Below, in pieces: positions 1 to 6,257 of a DNA stretch of 7,354 nt. The notes below the pieces were generated by a model. It did not search any database and was not told the origin of the DNA. It worked only from the letters and a program-made list of their open reading frames with translations. This stretch comes from JBFEUI01 sp041547565 (lineage in GTDB: Bacteria; Pseudomonadota; Gammaproteobacteria; Thiohalomonadales; Thiohalomonadaceae): NCBI GenBank assembly GCA_041547565.1, contig JBFEUI010000119.1:1-7354 (forward strand), in the 5' to 3' direction. The translations under genes and the position numbers were made by a program. The first letter of the stretch is position 1; each line of letters opens with the position of its first letter.

Positions 1-1059
1 CAGGATATCGAAACAGCCATTGGTCATAACCACCTTTTCGTGGTGCGCCTTCGCCTCCTGCACCAGTGCCGTCAGTTTGTCTTCGTCGACAATACCCTGC
101 TCGACCTCCTCCAGTTCGCGCATGGCGCGCCGGATCTCGGGCACCGTCACCGCGGCGGTACCCAGCTTGCCGACCACCACGCCGGCGGCCAGGTTGGCCA
201 GTGCCGTCGCCTCGGCCAGGCCCTTGCCTGCCGCCAGCGAGGTGGCCAGCACCGAGACAACGGTATCGCCGGCACCGGTGACATCGAACACCTCCCGCGC
301 ACGGGTCGGCATGTGTATCGGTGCACGCCCATCCTGTAACAGCGACACCCCCTTTTCACTGCGGGTAATCAGCAGTGCCTCCAGTTCCAGCTGCCGGCGC
401 AGGGCCTCAGCCTTTTCCACCAGCGCGTTTTCACTGTCACAGCGCCCCACCACTGCCTCGAACTCGCTCATGTTGGGGGTGATCAGGGTGGCGCCGCGGT
501 AGCGCTCAAAGTCGTCGCCCTTGGGATCGACGATAACCGGCTTGCCCGCCTGCCGCGCCAGGGCGATCAGCTCCTGCGCAATATTCAGCGTGCCCTTGTT
601 GTAGTCGGACAACACCACCACGTCGGCGCTTTCCAGGTTGTTGCTAAAACGCTCGAGCAGGCCCTGGGGATCGTAACCGGGAAAACCGTCTTCAAAATCG
701 AGACGAATCAACTGCTGGTGGCGGCTCAGTACCCGCAGCTTGGTGATGGTCGGAAAACCCTCAAGCCGTTCAAAATGACACTCCACATCATGCTGCAGCA
801 GATTGCGTGCCAGGGCATCGGCCGCTTCGTCCTTGCCGGTGACGCCGACCACAGCCGCGCTGGCGCCCAGGGCGGCGATATTCAGCGCCACGTTGCCCGC
901 CCCCCCGGGGCGTTCTTCAATCTCGCCAACGTGCACCACGGGCACCGGTGCCTCGGGTGAGATCCTTGATGTCTCGCCGTGCCAGTAGCGGTCCAGCATC
1001 ACATCACCGATCACCAGCACACGGGCCGTATCAAAATTGGGAAAGTTGGCTATTTTCAT
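1..1059 (-). CDS. hldE: HldE, bifunctional heptose-7-phosphate kinase / heptose-1-phosphate adenylyltransferase (3' part missing)
   Basis: This cytoplasmic enzyme phosphorylates D-glycero-D-manno-heptose 7-phosphate at C1 and later adenylylates heptose 1-phosphate, feeding ADP-heptose to the LPS inner core. The 353 codons seen run off the left edge. The family is about 475 residues, so roughly 120 are missing. Residues 1-320 are a complete PfkB/ribokinase-type kinase: VIGDVMLDRYWHG near 17-28, the glycine motif PGGAGNVALN at 51-60, and the signature DVTGAGDT at 259-266 with the presumed catalytic base D265. From about residue 343 the nucleotidyltransferase domain begins with MTNGCFDIL, and the window ends just before its expected HxGH motif. 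The ATG at 1059 starts the typical MKIANFPNFD N-terminus, but the bases just upstream show no clear Shine-Dalgarno. The gene follows the glnE-ilvE-zinc-ribbon set on the same strand but is separated from it by 108 bp and a hairpin, so it may have a promoter of its own or depend on read-through. Confidence 0.95.
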   Translation of the reverse strand, partial: MKIANFPNFDTARVLVIGDVMLDRYWHGETSRISPEAPVPVVHVGEIEERPGGAGNVALNIAALGASAAVVGVTGKDEAADALARNLLQHDVECHFERLEGFPTITKLRVLSRHQQLIRLDFEDGFPGYDPQGLLERFSNNLESADVVVLSDYNKGTLNIAQELIALARQAGKPVIVDPKGDDFERYRGATLITPNMSEFEAVVGRCDSENALVEKAEALRRQLELEALLITRSEKGVSLLQDGRAPIHMPTRAREVFDVTGAGDTVVSVLATSLAAGKGLAEATALANLAAGVVVGKLGTAAVTVPEIRRAMRELEEVEQGIVDEDKLTALVQEAKAHHEKVVMTNGCFDIL

Positions 1060-1092
1060 TCAATCAACTACTGAAGCATTTGTGGTAATAAC

Positions 1093-1122
1093 AAAGTGGC
1101 AGGGGAATGCCCCTGCCACTTT
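1093..1122 (-). terminator. Hairpin terminator or attenuator between the zinc-ribbon gene and hldE
   Basis: Arms 1093-1105 and 1110-1122 are perfect 13-bp reverse complements around a 4-base loop (AATG). Read on the minus strand, the stem ends in TTT and is followed by a broken T tract (GTTATT). It lies 45 bp past the zinc-ribbon stop codon and 33 bp before the hldE start. It could end the glnE-ilvE-zinc-ribbon transcript or reduce read-through into hldE. The T tract is weaker than in a textbook terminator, and the plus strand has an equally weak one (TTTATTTG). No gene enters from the left on the plus strand, so the minus orientation is the useful one. Confidence 0.7.
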
Positions 1123-1167
1123 ATTTGTAGAAACGGTCATGCACGGCAGAACAGCGCTCGCCACAGC

Positions 1168-1368
1168 CTAGCGGGTCAATATGTAGCGGGCACCGCAATA
1201 GGGACAGGTAATCTCGCCGCCCTGCTCTTCAATGGGAAGAAAGACGCGCGGGTGCGAATTCCAGGTGCTCATGTTGTCCATCGGGCAGTGCAGCGGCAGG
1301 TCTGCAGCGCTTACCTCGTAGCGCTTTTGCGCATTGGCCTGCACAGTGTGTTGCGCGGAGTCACTCAT
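1168..1368 (-). CDS. Small CHCC zinc-ribbon protein (NDUFS6-like zf-CHCC domain)
   Basis: This 66-residue protein carries the zf-CHCC pattern. Counted from the 1368 start the likely zinc ligands are C28, H39, C55 and C58, within CPMDNMSTWNSHPR and GEITCPYCGARY. The invariant-looking WNSHPRVFLPI stretch is typical of this family, which is related to the zinc-binding NDUFS6 subunit of complex I. The bacterial proteins are mostly uncharacterised, so no precise role is given. Two in-frame ATGs exist, at 1374 and 1368. The GAGG at 1376-1379 lies 1 base from the first and 7 bases from the second, so 1368 is preferred. The gene follows ilvE after a short gap and is probably translated from the same mRNA. 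This zinc-ribbon gene next to ilvE is a recurrent gammaproteobacterial arrangement as far as I recall, not something checked here. Confidence 0.88.
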   Translation of the reverse strand: MSDSAQHTVQANAQKRYEVSAADLPLHCPMDNMSTWNSHPRVFLPIEEQGGEITCPYCGARYILTR

Positions 1369-1375
1369 TGCCATC

Positions 1376-1379
1376 CCTC
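1376..1379 (-). promoter_or_regulatory. Ribosome binding site deciding the zinc-ribbon start
   Basis: GAGG on the minus strand. Its 7-base spacing to the ATG at 1368 is normal. The 1-base spacing to the ATG at 1374 is too short, which argues for the inner start. Confidence 0.6.
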
Positions 1380-1403
1380 ATCTCATCGCTTTGGTTCACA
1401 GGG

Positions 1404-2324
1404 TTAAACGTAGGCCAGCCACTCGGGGTGCTCGTCACGGCGGCCGTGTACCTGATCAAAATACATGCTCTGCAGTTTTTCCGTGATCGGACCACGTTTT
1501 CCGGCACCGATCATGCGATTATCCACCTCGCGGATCGGCGTCACCTCGGCAGCGGTACCGGTAAAGAAGGCCTCGTCGGCGACATACACCTCATCCCGGG
1601 TAATGCGTTTCTCTTTTACCGGCACGCCGATCTCGGCGGCCAGCTGGAAGATGGTGTTGCGGGTAATGCCATCCAGTGCGGAGGTCAGATCCGGGGTATA
1701 GAGCACACCGTCACGCACCAGGAAGATATTCTCGCCGCTGCCCTCGGCCACGTAGCCCTCGTTATCCAGCAGCATCGCCTCGTCGTAACCGCAGGAGACG
1801 GCCTCCTGCAGGGCAAGCATGGAGTTCATATAGTTGCCGTTGGCCTTGGCCTTGCACATGGTGATATTGACATGGTGACGGGTGTAGGAGGAGGTGCGGA
1901 TCCTGATCCCCTTCTCCATCCCCTCGGCACCGAGATAGGCGCCCCAGGGCCAGGCTGCCACCATCACGTGCACCTGCAGGTTATCGGCGCGCAGCCCCAT
2001 CCCCTCGGAACCGAAAAAACACATGGGACGAATGTAGGCCGAATCGAGATTGTTCTCTCGCACCGCGGCGAGCGTCGCCTCATTGATGGTCTGCTTGTCA
2101 AAGGGCATCGGCATATTGACGATATGTGCCGAGCGAAACAGGCGATCGGTGTGCTCCTGCAGGCGGAAAATGGCCGTACCCTTGTCGGCCTTGTAGGCAC
2201 GTACGCCTTCGAACACGCCCATGCCGTAGTGCAGGGTGTGTGTCAGTACATGCACCTTGGCCTCACGCCAAGGCACCAACTCACCATCGAGCCAGATGAC
2301 TCCGTCGCGGTCATCCATCGTCAT
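1404..2324 (-). CDS. ilvE: Branched-chain-amino-acid aminotransferase
   Basis: This class IV PLP enzyme moves the amino group between glutamate and the 2-keto acids of valine, leucine and isoleucine, the last step of their synthesis, in the cytoplasm. The 306-residue length is normal for IlvE. The N-terminal WLDGELVPWREAKVHVLTH and GMGVFEGVRAY segments match the family. The PLP-binding lysine is probably K160, in KANGNYMNSMLALQEA. The class IV signature follows, with EGSGENIF at 194-201 and GITRNTIFQLA from about 219. FFTGTAAEVTPIREVDNR near 253-270 gives the conserved GTAAEVTP phosphate-binding loop. No key residue is missing. The ATG at 2324 has a strong GAGGAG 8 bases upstream; a second ATG two codons in is less well placed. 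The gene begins 33 bp after the glnE stop and is followed within about 40 bp by the zinc-ribbon gene, consistent with one operon. The use of glutamate as amino donor makes co-expression with a glutamine synthetase regulator plausible. Confidence 0.96.
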   Translation of the reverse strand: MTMDDRDGVIWLDGELVPWREAKVHVLTHTLHYGMGVFEGVRAYKADKGTAIFRLQEHTDRLFRSAHIVNMPMPFDKQTINEATLAAVRENNLDSAYIRPMCFFGSEGMGLRADNLQVHVMVAAWPWGAYLGAEGMEKGIRIRTSSYTRHHVNITMCKAKANGNYMNSMLALQEAVSCGYDEAMLLDNEGYVAEGSGENIFLVRDGVLYTPDLTSALDGITRNTIFQLAAEIGVPVKEKRITRDEVYVADEAFFTGTAAEVTPIREVDNRMIGAGKRGPITEKLQSMYFDQVHGRRDEHPEWLAYV

Positions 2325-2357
2325 TGTGTTCTCTCCTCAATACTTCACTTCTGAAGC

Positions 2358-5240
2358 TCAATCTTCCATCCAATCCCGCCACAACGTTTTCACGCTGGTG
2401 CGCAAATCGGAAAATTCATCGTCATCAACCACGGCGTGCTGCTCCTGCAGCGACAGGCGGTGCGCACGTGCCCGATAACCCTTGTAGGCCTCGGTCAACA
2501 ACCCCGCCTCCTCGCCGCTCATCAGGCCGCACTCGGCAAATGCGGCCAGCAGGCGGATATTGTCTGTAAAATCGAGCAGTAGCGGATATTTATGGGCCCA
2601 CGCCAAAACCCCATATTGGACCATAAATTCAATGTCAGCGATACCGCCATGCCCCTGTTTCAGGTCGAATTGTCCGGCTTCGCCCTTTACCAGGTGGGCG
2701 CGCATCTTCTCGCGCATCTCGCGCACCTCCCGGCGCAGAGTATCCCGGTCACGCTCACGGCCAAGAATCTCGCGGCGCACTTCATTGAAGGCGGCGGCGA
2801 TGCCGGCATCGCCGGAAACCACCCTGGCACGCACCAGTGCCTGATGCTCCCAGGTCCAGGCCTGCTCCCGTTGATAATCGGCAAACGCATCCACATTGCT
2901 GACCATCAGTCCCGAGGCACCACTGGGACGCAATCGGGTATCGATTTCATACAGCACACCCGCCGGGGTGCGGCTGGTGAGGATGTGGATCATGCGCTGT
3001 GCCAGGCGTGCGTAGAACACCGGATTGTCCAACGGCCTGTCGCCATCGGTGCTGCGCCCCACACTCTCGGCACTGTGCAGGAACACAATATCGAGGTCGG
3101 AGCCGTAGCCCAGTTCGATGCCGCCCAGCTTGCCGTAGGCGATGATGGCGAACCCGATATCACACACCCGCTCATCCCCGCACTGGGGGCGGCCGTGACG
3201 ATTGACCATATGGCGCCAGGCAATGTCGAGGGTTGAGTCCAGCACCACTTCGGCGATATCGGTAAGGTGGTCACTGACGCGCATCAGCGGCACCGCCTCT
3301 ACCACATCGGCCGCGGCAACACGCAGCACATTGGCCTGTTTGAAGTGCCGTAGCTCGTCCATCTGCCGCTCCAGGTCCTCTTCTTCGCCATACATGATGC
3401 GCTGGCGCAGTTCATTCTGCAGCGCATCGTGTGGCGGGGGGTTGTACAGGGTGCGCGGATCGAGCAGTTCATCCAGCAGCTGCGGCATGCGGGTAAGCTG
3501 GTGGGCGATCCAGGGGCTGGCGCTGCACAACCTGACCAGCTGCGAAAGGGCCATCGGATTTTCCACCAGCAGGGCAAAATAGGCACTGCGACGGCCGATC
3601 CCCTCGAGCAGCTCCAACAGGCGCTGCAGGGCCAGATCGGAATTGGCACCCTGGCCCACGGCACCAATCAGCAAGGGCATCAATTGATCCAGGCGGCTGC
3701 GCGCGGTACCGCTCATCGACTGGTAGTTGCGCCCCTCATACAGCCGCTGCAACAGACGATAGCTTTCCTCCGCACTCTCATAACCGATCTGCTGCAACAC
3801 CTTGCAGGCCTGCGCCTCATCCATGCCGCCGCGCCACAGGCCTGACAGATCGAGTTCATCGACCTCGGCATGCCCGGTTTGCGGTGCGGCAAAGACCTGC
3901 TCGAAATGGCGGTGCACCCGTTGCATGTGTCCACGCAGCACCTCGACAAAGCCTTCCCAGCCGTCAAAACCCATCGAGTAGGCGAGGCGCAGCTGCGCCG
4001 GCGCCTCCCGCGGCAGCAACTGGGTCTGCTGATCGGCGAACTCCTGCAGCCGGTGCTCGCTGTTGCGCAGGAATACATAAGCCTCAACCAGTTCCGCCAC
4101 GACGTAATCGGGCAGCAGCTCAAATCCCCGCAACGCCTCCAGCACCGTCAGGATGCGTCGTGCCTGCAGGGTCGGTTCGCGACCGCCCCGGATCAGCTGA
4201 AAGGCCTGACCGATAAACTCCACCTCGCGGATCCCGCCGGGGCCGAGCTTCACATTGTCCTCCATCCCCTTGCGCCGGACCTCGCGGCTGATCATCGCCT
4301 TCATGTCACGCAGGGATTCAAACGCCCCGAAGTCGACATAGCGCCTGAAGATAAACGGTCGCAGGCGCTGCAACAGCGCCTCACCGGCCGCCCTGTCGCC
4401 GGCAACCGGCCGCGCCTTGACCAGCGCGTAGCGCTCCCACTCCCGCCCGTGCACCTGGTAGTAATCCTCCACGGCATCAAAACTGATGGCCAGGGGACTA
4501 CTGCCACCGAAAGGGCGCAGACGCATATCGACGCGAAATACAAAACCGTGGGCATTAACCGTATCGAGCGCGGCGATCAGGCGCTGTCCCAGGCGGATAA
4601 AAAACTCCTGGTTGCTGGTCGAGCGCCGCCCGTCACGGGTCTCCCCGTCTTCCGGGTAGGCGAATATCAGATCAATATCCGAGGAAAAATTAAGTTCGTG
4701 GGCACCCAGCTTGCCCATCCCCAGCACCACCATCCGCTGGGCTTGCCCTGCACTGTCACAGGGGTTACCCCACTGCTCGCAGTGCCACGAGTAGAGACGG
4801 GCCAACGCCTGGTCGACACAGGCATCGGCCAGGTTGGACAGGTCGTACATGGTCTCTGCCAAATCGGCCCTACCGGCAAGGTCACGCCAGGCGATACGCA
4901 CCATCTCACGCTGCCTGAACTGGCGCAGGCGCTCACCCAGTACCTTCTCGTCCGTGACCCCGTCGAGCCAGGCGGCCAGCGCCTCGCCATAGCGACCCTC
5001 CCCGTAGCGACTGAACAGATCACCGCTCTCAAGCAGGTCCTGCAACAGGCCCCTGTTGCGAATACAGCGCTGCGCCACGAAGTCGCTCACGGCAAACACC
5101 CGCAGCGCCTCACTGCGGGTCTCGTCACTCAACGCCACGGCATCATTGGCCTGCAGGAAGGATTGAAGCTGCTGTTCCGCCTGTTCCCGCAGACTGCCGG
5201 GAATAGCCAGGCTAGTGCTGGATACCGCCATGGATGGCAT
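2358..5240 (-). CDS. glnE: Bifunctional glutamine synthetase adenylyltransferase / adenylyl-removing enzyme
   Basis: GlnE adenylylates a tyrosine of glutamine synthetase when nitrogen is plentiful and removes the AMP when it is scarce, under control of PII and glutamine. From the ATG at 5240 the protein has 960 residues, close to the roughly 946 of E. coli. Two nucleotidyltransferase-type catalytic halves are visible. The N-terminal adenylyl-removase has GMGKLGAHELNFSSDIDLIF with metal-binding D188 and D190, then LGPGGIREVEF at about 332-342. The C-terminal adenylyltransferase has YGKLGGIELGYGSDLDIVF with D715 and D717, then GGIADIEF at 865-872. Both active-site aspartate pairs are intact, so both activities should be present. 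A TTG at 5270 would add 10 residues in frame, but the ATG at 5240 has GGAG 6 bases upstream and gives the better length; another ATG lies at 5231. It is the first gene of the leftward block. Long open frames on the opposite strand inside it are codon-bias shadows. Confidence 0.96.
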   Translation of the reverse strand: MPSMAVSSTSLAIPGSLREQAEQQLQSFLQANDAVALSDETRSEALRVFAVSDFVAQRCIRNRGLLQDLLESGDLFSRYGEGRYGEALAAWLDGVTDEKVLGERLRQFRQREMVRIAWRDLAGRADLAETMYDLSNLADACVDQALARLYSWHCEQWGNPCDSAGQAQRMVVLGMGKLGAHELNFSSDIDLIFAYPEDGETRDGRRSTSNQEFFIRLGQRLIAALDTVNAHGFVFRVDMRLRPFGGSSPLAISFDAVEDYYQVHGREWERYALVKARPVAGDRAAGEALLQRLRPFIFRRYVDFGAFESLRDMKAMISREVRRKGMEDNVKLGPGGIREVEFIGQAFQLIRGGREPTLQARRILTVLEALRGFELLPDYVVAELVEAYVFLRNSEHRLQEFADQQTQLLPREAPAQLRLAYSMGFDGWEGFVEVLRGHMQRVHRHFEQVFAAPQTGHAEVDELDLSGLWRGGMDEAQACKVLQQIGYESAEESYRLLQRLYEGRNYQSMSGTARSRLDQLMPLLIGAVGQGANSDLALQRLLELLEGIGRRSAYFALLVENPMALSQLVRLCSASPWIAHQLTRMPQLLDELLDPRTLYNPPPHDALQNELRQRIMYGEEEDLERQMDELRHFKQANVLRVAAADVVEAVPLMRVSDHLTDIAEVVLDSTLDIAWRHMVNRHGRPQCGDERVCDIGFAIIAYGKLGGIELGYGSDLDIVFLHSAESVGRSTDGDRPLDNPVFYARLAQRMIHILTSRTPAGVLYEIDTRLRPSGASGLMVSNVDAFADYQREQAWTWEHQALVRARVVSGDAGIAAAFNEVRREILGRERDRDTLRREVREMREKMRAHLVKGEAGQFDLKQGHGGIADIEFMVQYGVLAWAHKYPLLLDFTDNIRLLAAFAECGLMSGEEAGLLTEAYKGYRARAHRLSLQEQHAVVDDDEFSDLRTSVKTLWRDWMED

Positions 5241-5246
5241 GAATGA

Positions 5247-5250
5247 CTCC
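5247..5250 (-). promoter_or_regulatory. Ribosome binding site deciding the glnE start
   Basis: GGAG on the minus strand sits 6 bases before the ATG at 5240. No comparable site precedes the TTG at 5270. This supports the 960-residue protein. Confidence 0.6.
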
Positions 5251-5417
5251 GTATTGAGCAAATAAAACAACTATTATGCAGCGCCGGGGTCGGGGGGAAA
5301 AGGTGGGAAACGGGGAATGGCAATACAGCAACGATCCGCTCGTTTTTGTACACATACGCTGCCGGGCGTCACTCCTGTCACTCCATGGACCCGCGGCGAA
5401 CCGTACATCCTGTACAT

Positions 5418-5442
5418 AAAAAAGCCGACCAGTATGGTCGGC
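5418..5442 (-). terminator. Left-facing rho-independent terminator with no annotated gene upstream
   Basis: Arms 5424-5431 (GCCGACCA) and 5435-5442 (TGGTCGGC) form a perfect, GC-rich 8-bp stem around a 3-base loop. On the minus strand it is followed at once by six T (5423-5418), a textbook intrinsic terminator. The plus strand has no T tract, so orientation is clear. The only minus-strand sequence that could feed it within this gap is 5443-5708, which has no recognised gene. It ends about 178 bp before glnE, so it could close a small RNA or attenuate a long glnE leader. Confidence 0.8.
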
Positions 5443-5511
5443 ATTTCAACAATATGGGTATGCTGCAATGTCAGCCCCGGTGCTAATGGCAAGCAGGATG
5501 AGCTGTTGCAT

Positions 5512-5546
5512 GGCCTGTACTAAAAAAGGGGGTGTTCATACAGGCC
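5512..5546. repeat. Inverted repeat GGCCTGTA / TACAGGCC
   Basis: Arms 5512-5519 and 5539-5546 are perfect 8-bp reverse complements around a 19-base loop that contains an A6G5-type run. It lies upstream, in minus-strand sense, of the orphan terminator and partly overlaps the start of a 21-codon open frame. It may be a folded part of a small RNA or leader, or a protein-binding dyad. Confidence 0.45.
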
Positions 5547-5620
5547 GAGAGCACACTCCCAACACGTAAGACGTCACTCCTGTTTGTTTTATTCCAATCC
5601 TAGTCATAAAATTTTTTTCA

Positions 5621-5650
5621 TTGACAACAATGGGTTAGCTCTACTTTAAT
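5621..5650 (+). promoter_or_regulatory. Sigma-70-type promoter of the ECF sigma / anti-sigma operon
   Basis: A perfect -35 box TTGACA at 5621-5626 is followed, 18 bases on, by TTTAAT at 5645-5650 as a five-of-six -10 box. AT-rich sequence just upstream (5601-5620) could act as an UP element. Transcription would start near 5657, leaving a leader of about 50 bases before the ATG at 5709. The -35 box lies inside a small dyad CATTG-ACAA-CAATG (5619-5632), a possible operator. No GGAAC-type ECF -35 box is seen, so autoregulation by the encoded sigma factor is not evident. Confidence 0.55.
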
Positions 5651-5708
5651 ACACAGTCACAATCACAAAACAATAACTCAAGACACCACCTTACAACCAG
5701 AGGATGCG

Positions 5709-6257
5709 ATGGGAATTGTTAATCTGATTTGCCGCGGCAACGAACTGAAGACCCGAATGGAGGCCTGCCGCCCCCGGCTATACAGGGTGGCCTACTCCTG
5801 GTGTCAGGACCCCCACCTGGCCGACGATCTGGTACAGGAGTCGCTGTCCAAGGCCATCAAGGCTGTCGCCAAACTGCGCAACCCGGATACCCTGGAGAGC
5901 TGGCTGTTCACCATTTTGTCGAACACCTGGCGCAGCCACCTGCGCGCCAAGCGCGATCTGGTTGAGTTTCACGAGGAAAAATATGTCGATGACGCCTCCC
6001 CGGAACAGGTCAACCAGAGACTGGAAACCGTGCGCACAGTGCAACAGGCGATCAGCGAGCTGGCCGTCGGCCAGCGACAGGTCGTGACCCTGGTCGACCT
6101 GGAAGGATTCAGTTATGCCGATGTGGCGAGCATTCTCGACATCCCCATCGGCACGGTAATGAGCAGGCTCTGTCGTGCTCGTCAGGCACTGAAAGAGCGC
6201 CTCCTCAACTCTCCCATCGTCGATAAAGAACACAGGACACTGGTGAGAATCAAATGA
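5709..6257 (+). CDS. ECF-family RNA polymerase sigma factor
   Basis: This 182-residue protein has only sigma regions 2 and 4, as in group IV (ECF) sigma factors, and would direct RNA polymerase to a stress- or signal-specific promoter set. Region 2 spans about 22-85: RPRLYRVAYSW, DPHLADDLVQESLSKA (region 2.2, core binding) and ESWLFTILSNTWRSHLRAKR (regions 2.3-2.4, -10 recognition). A short acidic linker follows. Region 4 spans about 108-165, with the helix-turn-helix FSYADVASILDIPIGTVMSRL for -35 recognition. The ATG at 5709 is preceded by AGAGG with 5-base spacing; an ATG five bases earlier is in another frame and soon stops. The stop codon overlaps the next start in ATGA, so the sigma and anti-sigma are translationally coupled. 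The subfamily cannot be named from sequence alone. The target regulon is unknown. Confidence 0.93.
   Translation: MGIVNLICRGNELKTRMEACRPRLYRVAYSWCQDPHLADDLVQESLSKAIKAVAKLRNPDTLESWLFTILSNTWRSHLRAKRDLVEFHEEKYVDDASPEQVNQRLETVRTVQQAISELAVGQRQVVTLVDLEGFSYADVASILDIPIGTVMSRLCRARQALKERLLNSPIVDKEHRTLVRIK

Larger units (their letters stand above)
5367..5583. repeat. Direct repeats of GTCACTCC (12-bp pair CGTCACTCCTGT)
   Basis: The 12-mer CGTCACTCCTGT occurs at 5367-5378 and again at 5572-5583, 205 bp apart and in the same orientation. Its core GTCACTCC also occurs at 5377-5384, directly after the first copy, giving three exact cores. A looser copy (GCACACTCCC) lies at 5551-5560. The copies bracket the terminator and hairpins. 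I see no inverted ends or transposase that would make this a mobile element. The copies could be binding sites or the traces of an intergenic repeat family. Confidence 0.5.
5241..5708. other. 468-bp intergenic region between divergent glnE and the ECF sigma gene
   Basis: No convincing protein gene is visible. The region holds, left to right: a possible minus-strand -10 for glnE (CATAAT, 5275-5280) without a good -35; the GTCACTCC repeats; a short inverted repeat GTACA-TCC-TGTAC at 5403-5415; a left-facing intrinsic terminator; a 21-codon minus-strand open frame at 5446-5511; an 8-bp hairpin at 5512-5546; an AT-rich stretch at 5581-5620; and the sigma-operon promoter. An open frame on the plus strand at 5317-5523 lacks a properly spaced ribosome site and resembles nothing I recognise. 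Confidence 0.6.

Noticed and set aside
1368..2354. A 328-codon plus-strand open frame opposite ilvE
   Set aside because: Shadow of ilvE. The product is rich in His and Gly and shows no family pattern, while the minus-strand frame is a full-length aminotransferase.
3870..5246. A 458-codon plus-strand open frame opposite glnE
   Set aside because: It lies wholly within glnE, which has intact catalytic motifs in both halves. The translated product has no recognisable domain, and its openness follows from the codon bias of the real gene.
5268..5270. TTG as the glnE start
   Set aside because: It would give 970 residues, but the ATG at 5240 has a better ribosome site and a length closer to known GlnE.
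5274..5492. A 72-codon minus-strand open frame upstream of glnE
   Set aside because: It would read through the strong intrinsic terminator, has proline-rich low-complexity sequence at its end and no convincing start signal.
5317..5523. A 68-codon plus-strand open frame in the intergenic gap
   Set aside because: It has no properly spaced ribosome site, runs through the terminator hairpin and a repeat, and resembles no family I know.
5367..5583. Reading the 12-bp direct repeats as the target duplication of a mobile element
   Set aside because: There are no terminal inverted repeats inside the pair and no transposase; a third core copy next to the first fits a repeated motif better.
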